Source: Phaeosaccion multiseriatum
Lineage: Eukaryota; Ochrophyta, other classes
Assembly: GCA_965112735.1 (NCBI GenBank)
Contig: OZ218965.1
Coordinates: forward strand, 1,488,001-1,552,000
DNA length: 64,000 bases
Direction of reading: 5' to 3'
The notes below the pieces were generated by a model. It searched no databases and was not told where the DNA came from. It saw only the letters and a program-made list of their open reading frames with translations. Below are positions 45,364 to 57,235 of the stretch, in pieces; the stretch's first letter is position 1, and each line of letters starts with the position of its first letter. The position numbers and the translations under genes are program-made.

Positions 45364-48300
45364 ATGCCCGGGAAGAAGAGGGCGAGGGTCTCGCAGCCTT
45401 CCGTTGGGGCGGGGACTGGAGGCTCGGGATGCTCGGTTCCCCCTCCTGCTGGAGCGGAGGAAACTGCGTCGGACAAGAACCCCACGGCAAAGAAGAAAGG
45501 CCGGAAGGCCAAGAAGGCCTCCACTAGCAAATCCTCCGCGGCAGCTGAGGAGGAGGCCCTTGAAGCGCTCCCGGACAACCTGGCCACGCTCTTCAGCCTG
45601 TATGATGTCGTGGACTCCATCTACTGCTTCATGGTCAAGGCGAGAGTGCCTCCCAAGCTCGACAGCATCGTCAACATGGTGGCGCACACCCAGGGGAAGA
45701 GGTGTGTCCCGCAAAGTCAAAGGGGTACCAAGTCAAGGCTAACGATGAGGGGGCTTCACTTCCAAACCGTTGATATTGTTGCTCATGTCTGCAGACCCCC
45801 CTCTCTCTCGGTCTCCTCCTCCCTCTCCCTCTCTCAGCGTCCTCCTCTCGCCCCTCCCCCACTCCCTCTCTCCCACTCTCTTTCTCTTTCCCCTTCTATG
45901 CAGATTTGGAGACACTGCAGCCATCACGCTGAGCCTTCAACGCCTCGTGTCCGTTGGGGAGGCCTCCAAGGTGCTCGCGTTCAACAGGGTGGCTCTCTCG
46001 CAGGACATCTACGAGCCCGGAGAGAACGGCCAAGGACCCAAGGTAATTGTTTGGCAAGGGGTGGGGGGGAGACGACTTTCACCTGGCTGCTGGACAAGAG
46101 GCTGACGCTGCTCGACTGTCAAGGGGTGGGGGAAGTGGCTTTGGTCTGGTGCTTGACAAAGGCAGTGATCTGCTTGACAAGAGGGTGGGGGGAGGGCGGC
46201 TTTCACCCAATTGCGCTCCATCTGATGCAAGTCATAACTTCTTGTGCGGTAGACGTCTCAGCTCGAGGTGGCGTTTCCCTTTGCTCCGGGCTGCGGCAAA
46301 GCGGCGATCAAGAGGCGGAAGACCAAGATGGGACAGGCCATGCTCGAGTACGCGCGCACCCAGGGAGTGGGCATGATTGGCAGCAGCGGGGAGAGCGGCA
46401 ATGGCGGCAGCAGCAGGCCCAACAGCAGGCCCAACAGCAAGTCCAGCCGCAGCAGTAGCGGCAGTAGTGGGACTAGTAGTAGGAGCAGCAGAGGTCAGTT
46501 TGAGCAGCAGGCTGAAGGACGTCCCTGTGGCGGTGGAGGGGGGGCAGGTCGGTCCAGCAGTTGCAATGAGCGTGACAGCAGCAGCAACAACAACAACAGT
46601 CAAGCGAGGCCACGGGTGGAGGAGGAAGGCAGTGGAAGGGGAGAGGCGGAGGGGCAACAAGCCTTCCACCAGGAGGTTCCTCTTCCGCCTCCACAAGACC
46701 CACCCATGTCGCCCCTCAAGAAGGCCGGCAGAGCTGTGAGGGCGGGGTTTCTAGCCTCTAGCAATGATGGACGAGGACAGGAGGAGGGAGACGACAGCGG
46801 GGACCGGGTGGGAAATATGGGTGTAGGGGGGGCAGGAGGAGGGGGGGTGCGGGGAGCAGGAGGAGGAGGTGGTGGAGAAGGAAGAGGAGGAGGAAGAGGA
46901 GGGAGTGGTGAAGGGTCTCCTCCGGCTTTGAGCAGCAAGTGCACGCCCTCTGAGCGGTTGGCCAGGAAGCTGTGCCGCGCAGACAGCGTCGCTTACGCTC
47001 CTTTGTCGCCAGTCCGAGAGGCCAAGGGGGGACGACTTGAGCAGCTGCAGCAGGGAAGCGAGGGGGGTGGGGGGAGGGAGGAGGAGGAGGAGGAGGAGGA
47101 GGAGGAGGAGGAGGAGGAGGAGGAGGAGGAGGGTGGGCGGCGAAAGGCATCACCATGGGCGCCCCCGAAATATAAATTCCTGGCCAAGAACGCCGTCGAG
47201 CACCTCACGCAGCAGCTCTGGTACAAGTAAGTATGATTGGGCCCCCTTGCTGCCTCGACTTGCCCCCCCCCCCCCCCCTATGATCTGACAAACACTGCCA
47301 TCATTTCCCTCGTCTCCCCCTTCCTCCGCCGTTTCCCTTCCCCCCCCCTCTTTCCACCGCAGAGATCAGCTCTGCCATGTGGAGACCCTTCCCCCCCGGG
47401 AAGCCAAGTACGCACAACTCGGAACCCCTCTCCCCGAGGCCTTGACCTCGGCTCTAAAGGCCTCCAAGGGAGTGACCCGGTTCTTCTCGCACCAAGCCCG
47501 AGCCATTGATGCCGCCTTTGAAGGCAAGCATGTAGTCATATCGACCAGCACCTCCTCGGGCAAATCCGTGGTGTTCACGGTGCCTGTGCTAAGGGAATTG
47601 CTCACCACACAGCCCGACCTCGTGGCGGTGTTTCTCTTCCCCACAAAGGCGCTTGCGCAGGACCAACTCCGATCCATTAAGGTCAGTGGATACTGCGATT
47701 CATGCCGATAGATGCCCTTTGTGTGGCCTACAGAGCCCGCCCCCACGCGTCCGACACGAAGGGTTGCCGTCCCCCCTCTGGTCGACAAGACTCCAAACCT
47801 TAACCAAGCTTTCCTTCCCTTCCTCGTCCCTCCCTTCCCCTCCCTTCTCCTCCCCTCCCGTCCTCTCTCTCCCCACCACACCCCCAAGGCCCTTGTAACC
47901 GCCGACCCTATCCTCAGCGAAACCGTCCGACCTGCCACCCTTGACGGCGACACCAACTTCGCCGATCGCGACCACATCGCTCTGAATGCCAACATTATTC
48001 TCACGAATCCAGACATGCTGCACCTCACCCTGCTCCCCAACCATCGCAAGTTCGAGCGTCTCCTGTCGCACCTTCGTTGGGTGGTCATCGATGAGAGCCA
48101 CATGTATCGAGGGGCCTTTGGTGCCCATGTTAGCATGGTGCTTCGCCGCTTGCTCAGGCTGTGCGCCGTGTATCAACCGTGAGTGTGTCCACAGAGACAG
48201 GCATGGAGGGGGGGAGGGAGGGGCAGGCAGATACGCAGGCGGGGGCGTACTGATTTCCTCGCCTGTGAGGAAGAGGAGTGGTCTACGGATCTCCTTCTTC

Positions 48301-51300
48301 TGAAACTGTCGTATGGGCGTTCGGGGATGGATTGCCACGAACACTAGTTGTGACTATAGGGAGTACGACGACCACCCCTTTCTCCCCCCACCCTCCTCCT
48401 CGTCCTCCTCCTCCTCCTCCTCCTCCTCCTCCTCCTCCTCCTCCTCCTCCTCCTCCTCCTCCTCCTCCTCCTCCTCCTCCTCCTCCTCCTCCTCCTCCTC
48501 CTCTTCACCCCCCTCCTTCTCCTCCTCCACCTCACCCCCCTCCTTCTCCTCCTCCTCCTCCTCCTCCTCACCCCCCTCCCTCTCCTCCTCCTCCTCCTCC
48601 TCCTCCTCCTCAGCCCCCTCCCTCTCCTCCTCCTCCTCCTCCTCCTCCTCACCCCCCTCCTTCTCCTCCTCCTCCTCCTCCTCCTCACCCCCCTCCTTCT
48701 CTCATGACATGTATGTATGGGTCGGGTAGGCGCTCTCTCCGCCCTCCCCAATTCATCTCGTGCTCAGCTACCATGCTCTCCCCTCAAGATCACTTCTCCT
48801 CCCTCCTCCCCTTGGAGCGCTGCCTGGGGGGCGCCAGGGACAATTTAGAGGTCGGTACGGAGGATGGACCTCAAAACACATACTCACTCACTGACTCACG
48901 CATTCACTCGCTCACTCACTCACTCACTCACTCACTCACTGACTCGCGCATTCACTCGCTCACTCACTCACTCAATTACTCATACATTTTTTCACTCGCT
49001 CACTCAACTCACTCACTCACTCACTCACTCAACTCAACTCACTCATTCTCTCACTCCAGGTGGTTACAGAAGACGGATCACCAACGGGTCAGAGGCTCTT
49101 TGTGCTGTGGAGACCCCCCGTGGACCTGAGTTGGGAATCACAAATGGCGAAGGAGGAGGCAGAGAAGAGAGCCAAGAGAGCCAAGAGGGTGAGTGTTTTG
49201 CTGCGTAAATGGGGGGGATAAAGTGCGCTGTTCTTCTTGTTCTCCTTGTCGTCGTCGTCCTCCTCTTCCTCCTCCTCCTCCTCCTCCTCCTCCTCCTCCT
49301 CTTCCTTCTTCTCTTTCTCCTTATCCTCCTCCTCCTTCTCTTTCTCCTTATCTTCCTCCTCCTTGGTGTCATCGCCTTTGATCCCACCCACGGCCAACAC
49401 ACAGCTCCTCATGCCCCCCCTATCACACCCACTCACACCCACTCACACCCACTCACACCCACTCGCCACTGGACCCGCCCCTTCCTCTCGTCCGGCCGTA
49501 CTGTAGGAGTTGAAGAGGGCCGCCTCCAAGCTCGCTGCTCGCGCTGCCGCTCAAGAAGCAGCGTCTAAGATGGATTGGACGTGTAGCGCTGCCCCGGACA
49601 ATACATATAACGGAGAGTATCGCTCTCTAGCGGCGCAGGGGCAGCAGCAGCAAGAGGAGGAGCAGTTGTTGATCCTGCAGGAGGGGGGGGTGGGGGCACA
49701 AGAGGAGGGGGAGGAGGTGGAAGGGGAGGAGGAAGAGGAGGATGTGGAGGATGGGGAAGAGGAGGAGAAAGAGGAGGGACGGGGAGGGAAGGAGGAGGAG
49801 GAGGAGGAGGAGGAGGAGGAGGAGGAGGAGGAGGAGGAGGAGGGGGGGAGGAGGACGAAGAGACAGAGGAGGGAAGGGCGACGTACAAAAGGCTCAGGAA
49901 GAGCAGCAAGGTCGTGGAGACGAAGAGGAGAGCTGTAGACCAAGCAAGAAGAAGAAATCAAGGTCCAGCAAGGCGAAAGGCGGAAGCAACTCCGGAAGAA
50001 GAAGTGGAAGGCTCGCAGAAAGTTCCTCCACAGGGCGTTCCGACGGTAACCGCGGAAGACGGAGCCGAGTCCGGGGCAGCAATAGGTGGTGTGGAGGAGG
50101 AAGCGGAGGCAGGAGCGGGTGGTGTTGAGGAATCGGAGCTGAGGAGGTGCAGCCCAATCCAGGTGAGAGAAAGACAAGGTGGAGCTCTGCTGAGCTTTGG
50201 ATAAGCCACCCTCCACTCAATCACTCACTATCTCACTCACTTGCTCACTTACTCACTCACTCACTCACTCACTGACTCACTCACTGACTCACTCACTCAC
50301 TCACTCACTCACTGACTCACTCACTCACTCCGCCTCTCCCCCCTTCCTGGAGAAGAGAGTCGAGGACCCGCTTTGCACTCACCTTCCCTCCTTCCTTCCC
50401 TCCCTCCCTCCCTCTCTCTCTCTCTCTCCGTCCGAAAACGAAACTCGACAAACGGATGGATGGCAGGAGATGGCGAAGGTATTCTCTGAGTTGATCAAGC
50501 TTCGGATAAAGTCCCTGTCCTTCTGTCGGACGCGCAAACTCACAGAACTGGTGTTGCAAAGTGTGCTGCGAGAGCTCAGCAAAACGGCTCCGGAGCTGGA
50601 GGAGCTCGTGTTGGGGTATAGAGGCGGGTACACACGAGAAGACAGACGCGTCATCGAGAAGAAGCTGTTTGCCAACGAGCTGCTAGGGGTCGCGGCTACC
50701 TCCGCGTTGGAGCTCGGAGTTGATCTAGGGGAGCTGGACGCAACGTTGCACTTGGGGTTCCCCGGCAATATTTCATCCTTGTGGCAGCAGGCAGGGAGGG
50801 CGGGGCGGGGAGGAAAGGACTCTTTGAGTGTTATGGTTCTCTTCGATGACCCCATTTCCAACTTCTTTGTGCGGCACCCTGCTGAGCTGTTTCACAAGGC
50901 ACCAGAGAAGTGAGTGAGGGAAGGGAGAGAGGGAGGGAGGGAGGGAGGGAGGGAGGGAGGGAGGGAGGGAGGGAGGGAGGGAGGGAGGAAGAGAGTTTGT
51001 GAGTGAGTGAGTGAGTGAGTGAGTGGTCTTTCGGCTCTTTGAAATTCTCGACCACCCCCCCCCCCCCGCCCTCACGCCCTGACCCTTTCCCCTCCCCCCT
51101 CTGGCCCCTGTTCTGTCCCCCCTCCCTCCCTTATGCGTGGTGTCAGGACTGTAATCGATTGGCACAATGAGCTGATTATCCGATCGCACCTCTTCTGCGC
51201 TGCGGCGGAGCTCCCGCTCTCCTCCTCCCTGACCTCCGCTCATCAGCAGCAGAGCAGCAGCAGCAGTACCACCACCACCTGGCAGAGCAGAGTGACGGAC

Positions 51301-52845
51301 GTTGCCCTTTTTGGTGGTGGTGGTGGTGGTGGAGGAGGAGGAGGAGGAGGAGGAGGAGGAGGAGGAGGCGGAGGAGGAGGAGGAGGAGGAGGAGGAGGAG
51401 GAGGAGGAGGAGGAGCGAGGCATGCCCATGAGGAAGAGGGCGACGCCCTCGATCTCACCCTTGCCAGGAGTAGTCTCGCGCACAACCTGGCCTGTCTACA
51501 GGCACACAAGGATGGTGAGGCCGTTGCCAAGTTAGTGCAGAGCACCAACGGACATGGCATGCTCGTCGCCAACCCCTGCTTCGAAGAGGCACCTGCCCGC
51601 ATGGTCAACCTCCGTATGATTGATCCTGTGTCCTTCTCCGTGGTGGAGGAGGTGTCGGGAAGGGTGCTGGACACGTTGGAATACGGTCGGGCCTTCTACG
51701 AGCTGTATGAGGGGGCCATCTACCTGCATCAAGCGAGGCAGTACCTCATTGTTAAGCTCGATTTGGGGACTCATGAGGCCAAGGCGAGGGCGGTGAAGGT
51801 GAATTACTACACCTCAGGGAGAGATGATACGGACGTCCGAGTGACCAAGTGCATTGAGACGGAGGGGGGCGGACTCCTCCACAATGGTGCGTGCGTGCGT
51901 GCGTGCGTGCGTTGATGTCAAGCTCATATCAAGCTGATGTCAAGCTCTCATGTCAAGCAGTGGGTGGGGCGCACCAAGGAATACCAACACCTCACACATG
52001 TGGGAGGAGAGGAGGGAGGAGGTGAAACGAAGAGTGCTGCTGCTGGGGTCAAAGAGGCAAACCACAGCTCGTGGGTAGCGGCAGTGAGTGCCTTCCCCCC
52101 TTGGGGATCGTACTCTTACTCTTTGTCTCTCGTTCCGGCCCTCTTGTTGCGCCTTTTTCCGAAGCCTCTTCACAAAACTTACTTGGCGCCAACGCGATGC
52201 GCTGCTCTCTGTTGTCATTTCCTCTCCTCTCCTCTCCTTTCCTCTCCTCTCCTCTCCTCCCATTTCCTCTCTTCCCATTTCCTCTCCTCTCGTCTCCTCT
52301 CTTCCCGTTTCCTCTCCTCTCCTCTCCTCTCCTCCCATTTCCTCTCTTCCCATTTCCTCTTCCCATTTCCTCTCCTCTCCTCTTCTCCCATTTCCCCTCT
52401 TCCCATTTCCTCTTACTCCCATTTCCTCTCCTTTCCTCTCCTCTTACTTCTCCTCTCCTTTCCCCTTCCCTTTCCTCCCCTCCCCTCCCCTCCCCTCCCC
52501 TCCTCTCTTCTCCTCTTCTCCTCTTCTCCTCTTGTCTCCCCTCCCCTCCTTTCCTCTCTTCTCATTTCCTCTAATTTCCTTTCCTCATCCTCCCCTCCCC
52601 GCCGCTCCCCTCCAAATGTATGCATGCATGCAGGCTGTTGTGACGTCATCACCTCTGTTTACGGTTACGTCAGAATCTACATGGGGCAGCGAGGCACCCC
52701 CAAGGAGGTCTACGACTGCAACCTCCCCCCCTTGGAGTACAGCACACGATGCATGTGGATTGACATTCCGCCCGACATCAAGAGGCGCGTCGAGCAAGGT
52801 GGCCCCGTGTCAGCGGCTGACAGAGCGCAGGAGGAGAAGAAGAAG

Positions 52846-52884
<39 letters not shown>

Positions 52885-53757
52885 GAAAAGGAGGAGGAAG
52901 AAGAGAGAGAGTACAAAGGGAGCAAGGGGGGGGCACAGAAGGGCAAGAAGCAGCACGTCGAGGAGGAAGAGGATGAGGAGATGGAAACAACACAAGAGGA
53001 GATGGAAACAGCACAAGAGGAGATGGAAACAACACAAGAGGAGATGGAAACAACACAAGAGGAGATGGAAACAACACAAGAGGAGATGGAAACAGCACAA
53101 GAGGAGATGGAAACAACACAAGAGGAGATGGAAACAACACAAGAGGAGATGGAAACAACACAAGAGGAGATGGAAACAGCACAAGAGGAGATGGAAACAA
53201 CACAAGAGGAGATGGAAACAACACAAGAGGAGATGGAAACAGCACAAGAGGAGATGGAAACAACACAAGAGGAGATGGAAACAACACAAGAGGAGATGGA
53301 AACAGCACAAGCTGCAGCCCTCGCCCCAGCTCCATTGCGCGCGGCGCTGCGTGAGGAAGGAAAGGACAAATCGCGTGAGGAAGGAAAGGACAAATCGCGT
53401 GAGGAAGGAAAGGACAAATCGCGTGAGGAAGGAAAGGACAAATCGCGTGAGGAAGGAAAGGACAAATCGCGTGAGGAAGGAAAGAACAAATCGCCTACGC
53501 CGGACACCTCTACCGTCCCTTCGTCGCCTCCGACGGCGGCCTGCCAGCAGGAGGGGCCCATGAGCTTCCAGGGGGGGATCCATGCGGCAAGCCACGCGCT
53601 GCTGACAGTGGTGCCTCTCTTCCTCACTTGCGACGTGTCCGATGTGGACTGCGACCATCAGAAGAGGTGGGGGGGGCGGCCGAGGCCTAACAGGATCATT
53701 CTTTTCGACAAGCGACCCGGAGGAGTCGGGGTGAGTGAGTGTGTGAGTGAGTTAGTG

Positions 53758-53806
<49 letters not shown>

Positions 53807-54150
53807 GTGTGTGTGTGTGTGCGTGTGCGTGTGTGCGTGAGGGGGGAGCGAGAGGGAGAGGAGGGAGTGGATCGCGCAGTAGAGACAGAGCGGAGCGGGA
53901 CGGACTTTCGACAAGTGTGGAGGAGGGCTTGCTGCTGTCTTCTTGCTGTACACGAGGCTCGTTGAAGGGTTCCGCCCGGAAGGGAGCTTGCTGCCTTCTT
54001 AAAGGGTTTTGTGTCTGTCGTCAGTCTGTCGTCTATCGTCGTGTTTCGTCTTCTTTCCTCCCTTTCGCCTGTAGTCCGAGTACCACACGCAGAAGGATGA
54101 TTTTCGCCGCCCCTCCCCCCCCTCCGCGCCCACACACACCCACACACGCA

Positions 54151-54223
<73 letters not shown>

Positions 54224-54958
54224 CACGCACACACACACACACACACGCACAAACACACACACACAGGTCGCGGACGCTCTGTTTAACATGTACCCTGAGG
54301 TACTGCAAAAGGCGCTGTCCGTAATGAAGGAGTGCCCCTGCCGGTCGGGGTGTCCTTCCTGCATACACCACCACCAATGCCCGGGCTTCAACCTCGGTCA
54401 TGAAGCACCGGACAAGAGAGCAGGCATCCTCCTCTTGTCTCTCCTCATCGCCGCCCTGCCTTGCAAGGAGGGGGAGGAGGGGGAGGAGCGAACAGCAGCG
54501 CGAGGAGTTACGGGAGCCCAAGCCCAAGCATCGGGGGAGGAGCGGGCTGGGCGGGGTGGTGTGGGGTCTCGCCTGGGGGAGAGCGATTGCGCCTCTGGGG
54601 GCAGCGGGGCCGGCGTTGGACGAGGACGAGGAGGAGGAGCGGCAGCAAGACCGACCAAAGGAGCTGGGGAAGGGATTGAATGCAGTCGCAATGGCAAGAG
54701 CAACGATCCTCGAGCCATCAACCTCGCGGCCGCCAAAGGTAAAGCACCGACGGACGCACCACGGCCACACGGCGGGGGGGCTGAGGAGATGCGGGTGAAG
54801 GATGTAGGGGTGGCGCTGCACTTCCACCTCATGAACTCTCTCGTCGCCTTTTCTCGCTTCCTCTCTTCCTCTCTCTCTCTCTCTTCTCTGCAGGAATGGA
54901 CAATGCCCGTGTCAAGGACATGTCTGTACGAAAAGGATGGCTCCCTAACCTTCGCTGA
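45364..54958 (+). CDS. HRQ1: Hrq1/RecQ4-type ATP-dependent DNA helicase with DUF1998 Cys cluster
   Basis: Exons: 45364-45701, 45904-46042, 46253-47226, 47363-47681, 47889-48178, 48730-48850, 49060-49188, 49507-50162, 50467-50909, 51147-51886, 52634-53730, 54267-54738, 54894-54958 (about 1927 residues). Helicase motifs: FFSHQARAID (Q-like), STSTSSGKS (Walker A), VVIDESHMYRGAFGAHV (Walker B, DESH), SCSATM (motif III), ATSALELGVDLG and QQAGRAGRGG (V, VI). The C-terminal DUF1998 shows ILFDKRPGGVGVADALF and a Cys cluster CPCRSGCPSCIHHHQC. Hrq1 is a 3'-5' helicase in crosslink repair and telomere maintenance (yeast and plant knowledge). Long Glu, Gly and Gln runs and two minisatellites are inserted. 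The exon at 49507-50162 shows a frame conflict at a G7 run (see findings). The start lies in a basic Lys-rich N-terminus. Confidence 0.88.
48396..48705. repeat. (CCT)n array with CACCCCCCTCCTTCT blocks, helicase intron 5
   Basis: About 300 bases of CCT triplets with repeated CACCCCCCTC interruptions, just before the acceptor of exon 6. Sense is pyrimidine. Confidence 0.9.
48885..49057. repeat. (CTCA)n array, helicase intron 6
   Basis: A CTCA tetranucleotide array running into the acceptor CTCACTCCAG of exon 7. Confidence 0.9.
49250..49355. repeat. (TCC)n array, helicase intron 7
   Basis: TCC triplets with TTC interruptions, pyrimidine-rich in sense. Confidence 0.85.
50222..50334. repeat. 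(CTCA)n array, helicase intron 8
   Basis: A CTCA array with GACT variants, between exons 8 and 9. Confidence 0.9.
50932..50990. repeat. (GGGA)n array, helicase intron 9
   Basis: A short GGGA array right after the donor, purine-rich in sense, followed by a GTGA run. An exception to the pyrimidine-sense rule. Confidence 0.85.
51312..51416 (+). repeat. (GGT)n(GGA)n coding tract in helicase exon 10
   Basis: GGT then GGA triplets encode a polyglycine insertion of about 34 residues between the helicase core and the C-terminal domain. Confidence 0.9.
52204..52610. repeat. CT-rich CCTCT/CCCATTT repeats, helicase intron 10
   Basis: An irregular array of TCCTCTCC and TCCCATTTCC units, pyrimidine in gene sense. 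Confidence 0.85.
52981..53310 (+). repeat. 21-bp coding minisatellite in helicase exon 11
   Basis: About 16 tandem copies of a 21-base unit encode EMETTQE or EMETAQE. Two alleles of the unit (ACAACA and ACAGCA) alternate in a partly regular order, which records a duplication history. Confidence 0.92.
53349..53494 (+). repeat. 24-bp coding minisatellite in helicase exon 11
   Basis: Six copies of a 24-base unit encode REEGKDKS, directly after the EMETTQE block. Confidence 0.92.
53756..54266. repeat. (GT)n and (CA)n arrays at the two ends of helicase intron 11
   Basis: A GT array (53756-53840) follows the donor and a CA array (54128-54266) ends in the acceptor CACACAG. The two complementary arrays could pair in the pre-mRNA. 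Confidence 0.85.
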
Positions 54959-55806
54959 ACAAAGGACTATGGCGAGACTGCTCACTTCTCTGTACATGAA
55001 GATTGGGGACAAGCCCCCATTTTTTAAAGAGCGTTACAAGCAAAAATGTTCTTCTCTCTCTCCACCTCAACCCATGATGCTTTGCTTTCCTCGCACCCAT
55101 CCATCCGCCATCCGCCATTTGTCGTGTGAACTGCCTCCTTTCCCCTCAAGGTCAGCGAACAGCCGAAAGAAAGGAGCACGCAATGGATGTACAAAAGCTC
55201 TACTGTCGTCCGTCCGTCCGTTCGTTCTGCTGCCTCCCCCAGCTGTCACGTGCCACGCCATTGTGCCTTCCCCCCGTCTCCATCTGCTGCCATTCATGCA
55301 GCCCAAACTCTCTCTCTCTCTATCTCTCTATGGCGCTCGCTTACCCCGGGAAGCAAAACAGTACAGAAAGGAGAAGGGTTGAAACAGAAAGCCGAGCAGT
55401 AGCGCTTGACCCTCTGTCCAGTGATGCCTCGTGTCGAAACCGCAAACCCCTGCCATATCCCCCACCTGCCCCCCTTTTCCTCGCGAAGAATCAAGTGCTT
55501 TGGGACCCCATACCCCGTCCCATGCAACAGCAGTTGGTGATACAGCAGCAGCGGCAGCAGCAGCAGCAGGAGGCCATCTGCTGTGCCGTGAGCTGCCTCG
55601 CACGCAGACAAACTCACTCACTCCAAGGAAGAACCACGTGGCAAGCGCAATGAAGCGTTGGCACGGAAGAACCGCAAAGCCGAGCACGCCCTTTCCCAAA
55701 CTAAACACAAAAAAAGGCCGATCCATCGCAGTGGTGCGCCCCCCCCCCCGGGGCGGGCAGTCTGACACACCCCAAAAGACAACCCACGCAGCCATTGAGT
55801 TCCTCC
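54959..55806. other. Convergent intergenic region
   Basis: Between the stops of the helicase (+) and SmB (-). Contains one dispersed 18-mer in a CAG-rich run (55523-55570). No coding content that I can support. Confidence 0.5.
55528..55545 (-). repeat. Dispersed 18-mer, complement orientation (intergenic)
   Basis: CAGCAGTTGGTGATACAG, an exact complement of the consensus, inside a CAG-rich stretch. Confidence 0.85.
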
Positions 55807-57235
55807 TCACATTGGCCCTCGTGGAGGGGGTCCTCCTCTTCCCATTGGAGGCCCACCCATCGGGGGCCCTCCCATCGGGGGCATGCCACGTCCCATCGCG
55901 CCAGGAGGTGCACCGTAACCCCCCGGGGCGCTGGGTGGCGGCATGCCTGCGCAGAAGGAGAGAGGCACAAGGGGAAGGGAGCAATGGACGTTATGGTGGG
56001 GTAGGTAGGGTGGATAGACAGGTGGGTGGGTGGATAGGTGGGTGGATAGGTGGGTGGGTGGGCCAGAAGAAGGGTCGACACGGAGGAGCAACGGGCAGTG
56101 ACAGGGATGTCACAGAGACGCCGAAAGAAAAAGCAGCGCAGGAAGGGGAAAGCTTGACTTGGAGTTCAGGTGACTTGCTTTGCTATATGCAGCGCCTTAC
56201 CTCTCGGCGGGAAGCCTCCTTGTTGAGGAGGCATCCCTCGGGGCATGCCCTGGGGAGGCCCCCCTGGTGGCATGCCTCCTCCACCCGGCGGCACTCGGTA
56301 CTGAGCACCTGATTGCGCAGCAACTGCATGCAGCAAGGCAGACAAGAAAGGAGGAGGAGGAGGAGGAGGAGGAGGAGGAGGAGGAGGAGGAGGAGCAAGA
56401 AAGCGAATGAGGCCGATGCGATAGCAATGTTGTGAGGGTTGGAAGAAGGGACACATCGGCATGCCCCAGACACGCGCTTCTCCTCTGAGCCTGCCTCCGC
56501 CCTCCCGCCACTCTTTGAAGGAGGGGAATCGACTCATTGGACTTCCGACGTCGTCGGTGTGTGTCTTACCTGCTTGGGGCTGCATCATGCCCATAGCTGG
56601 GCCTCCCACGCCTCTTACGGGTCCCGCAAGGCCCACTGGTGCCCCCGTCACTGGGCCCGTCGGTATCCCCCTCCCCGCTGCCTTGCCCATCCCCGGCCCT
56701 CCTGGTGCTGCCTTTCCGTCGTCCTCTGGCGGTGGTGGCCCCTCTACCGACAGCGATACCACGTTCTCCCCTCTGACCATGACCAGTCCTAATAAACGCT
56801 TCTCCAGCCGCTCTTCCTCAATGCCCTTGTCGGCGCCCTTCTTCTTAATCTTTCTGTACTCCTCGCAGTCCCCCAGGATGAGATTCATGTGCCGATCGAA
56901 GGCCATAAACGTCCCCACCAGAGTGCGCTGGTCCAGAATGAGCACTCGCATGCGATAATTCACATACCGCAGCATCTTGCTGCTCCGTGACATCGACTGG
57001 GGGGAATGATGGGGGTGGAGAGGTGGAGTCTTAGGGCGCGAACAGATCACTAAGGTATTGGATCATGCCATACAAAGAGAGCTGGGGGGGTGGGGGGGTG
57101 GATATCATGAGAGCAAAGACATCAATATCCAACCTTCCCTATCCCCCCAGTGAGGCGATATCTTAGGGACGGGAGGGCTTATCTCCCTCTACTCCGCTCC
57201 TCATCTCCCCCCTTCACGCGCAAGGCACTTACCAT
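55807..57235 (-). CDS. SNRPB: Small nuclear ribonucleoprotein-associated protein B (SmB/SmN)
   Basis: Exons: 57235-57233 (start ATG only), 56996-56570, 56323-56201, 55946-55807 (230 residues; human SmB about 240). Introns are GT-AG and in phase. An internal start at 56993 would give 229 residues without the first exon. Sm motifs: [37 protein letters not shown] (Sm1) and [20 protein letters not shown] (Sm2). The C-terminal half is Pro/Gly/Met-rich with [14 protein letters not shown] repeats, as in other SmB proteins. It is part of the heptameric Sm ring on spliceosomal U snRNAs. Confidence 0.93.

Noticed and set aside
51937-52090. An extra helicase exon with KEYQHLTHVGGEE
   Set aside because: Exon 10 (ending 51886) joins directly to exon 11 (52634) in phase, giving GCCDVITSVYGYV, which fits the family. 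The piece has no acceptor in the right phase.
55328-56312. Open frames between the helicase and SmB (for example 55431-56312 on plus)
   Set aside because: They run antisense to SmB exons or through a G-rich intron and have no recognisable content.
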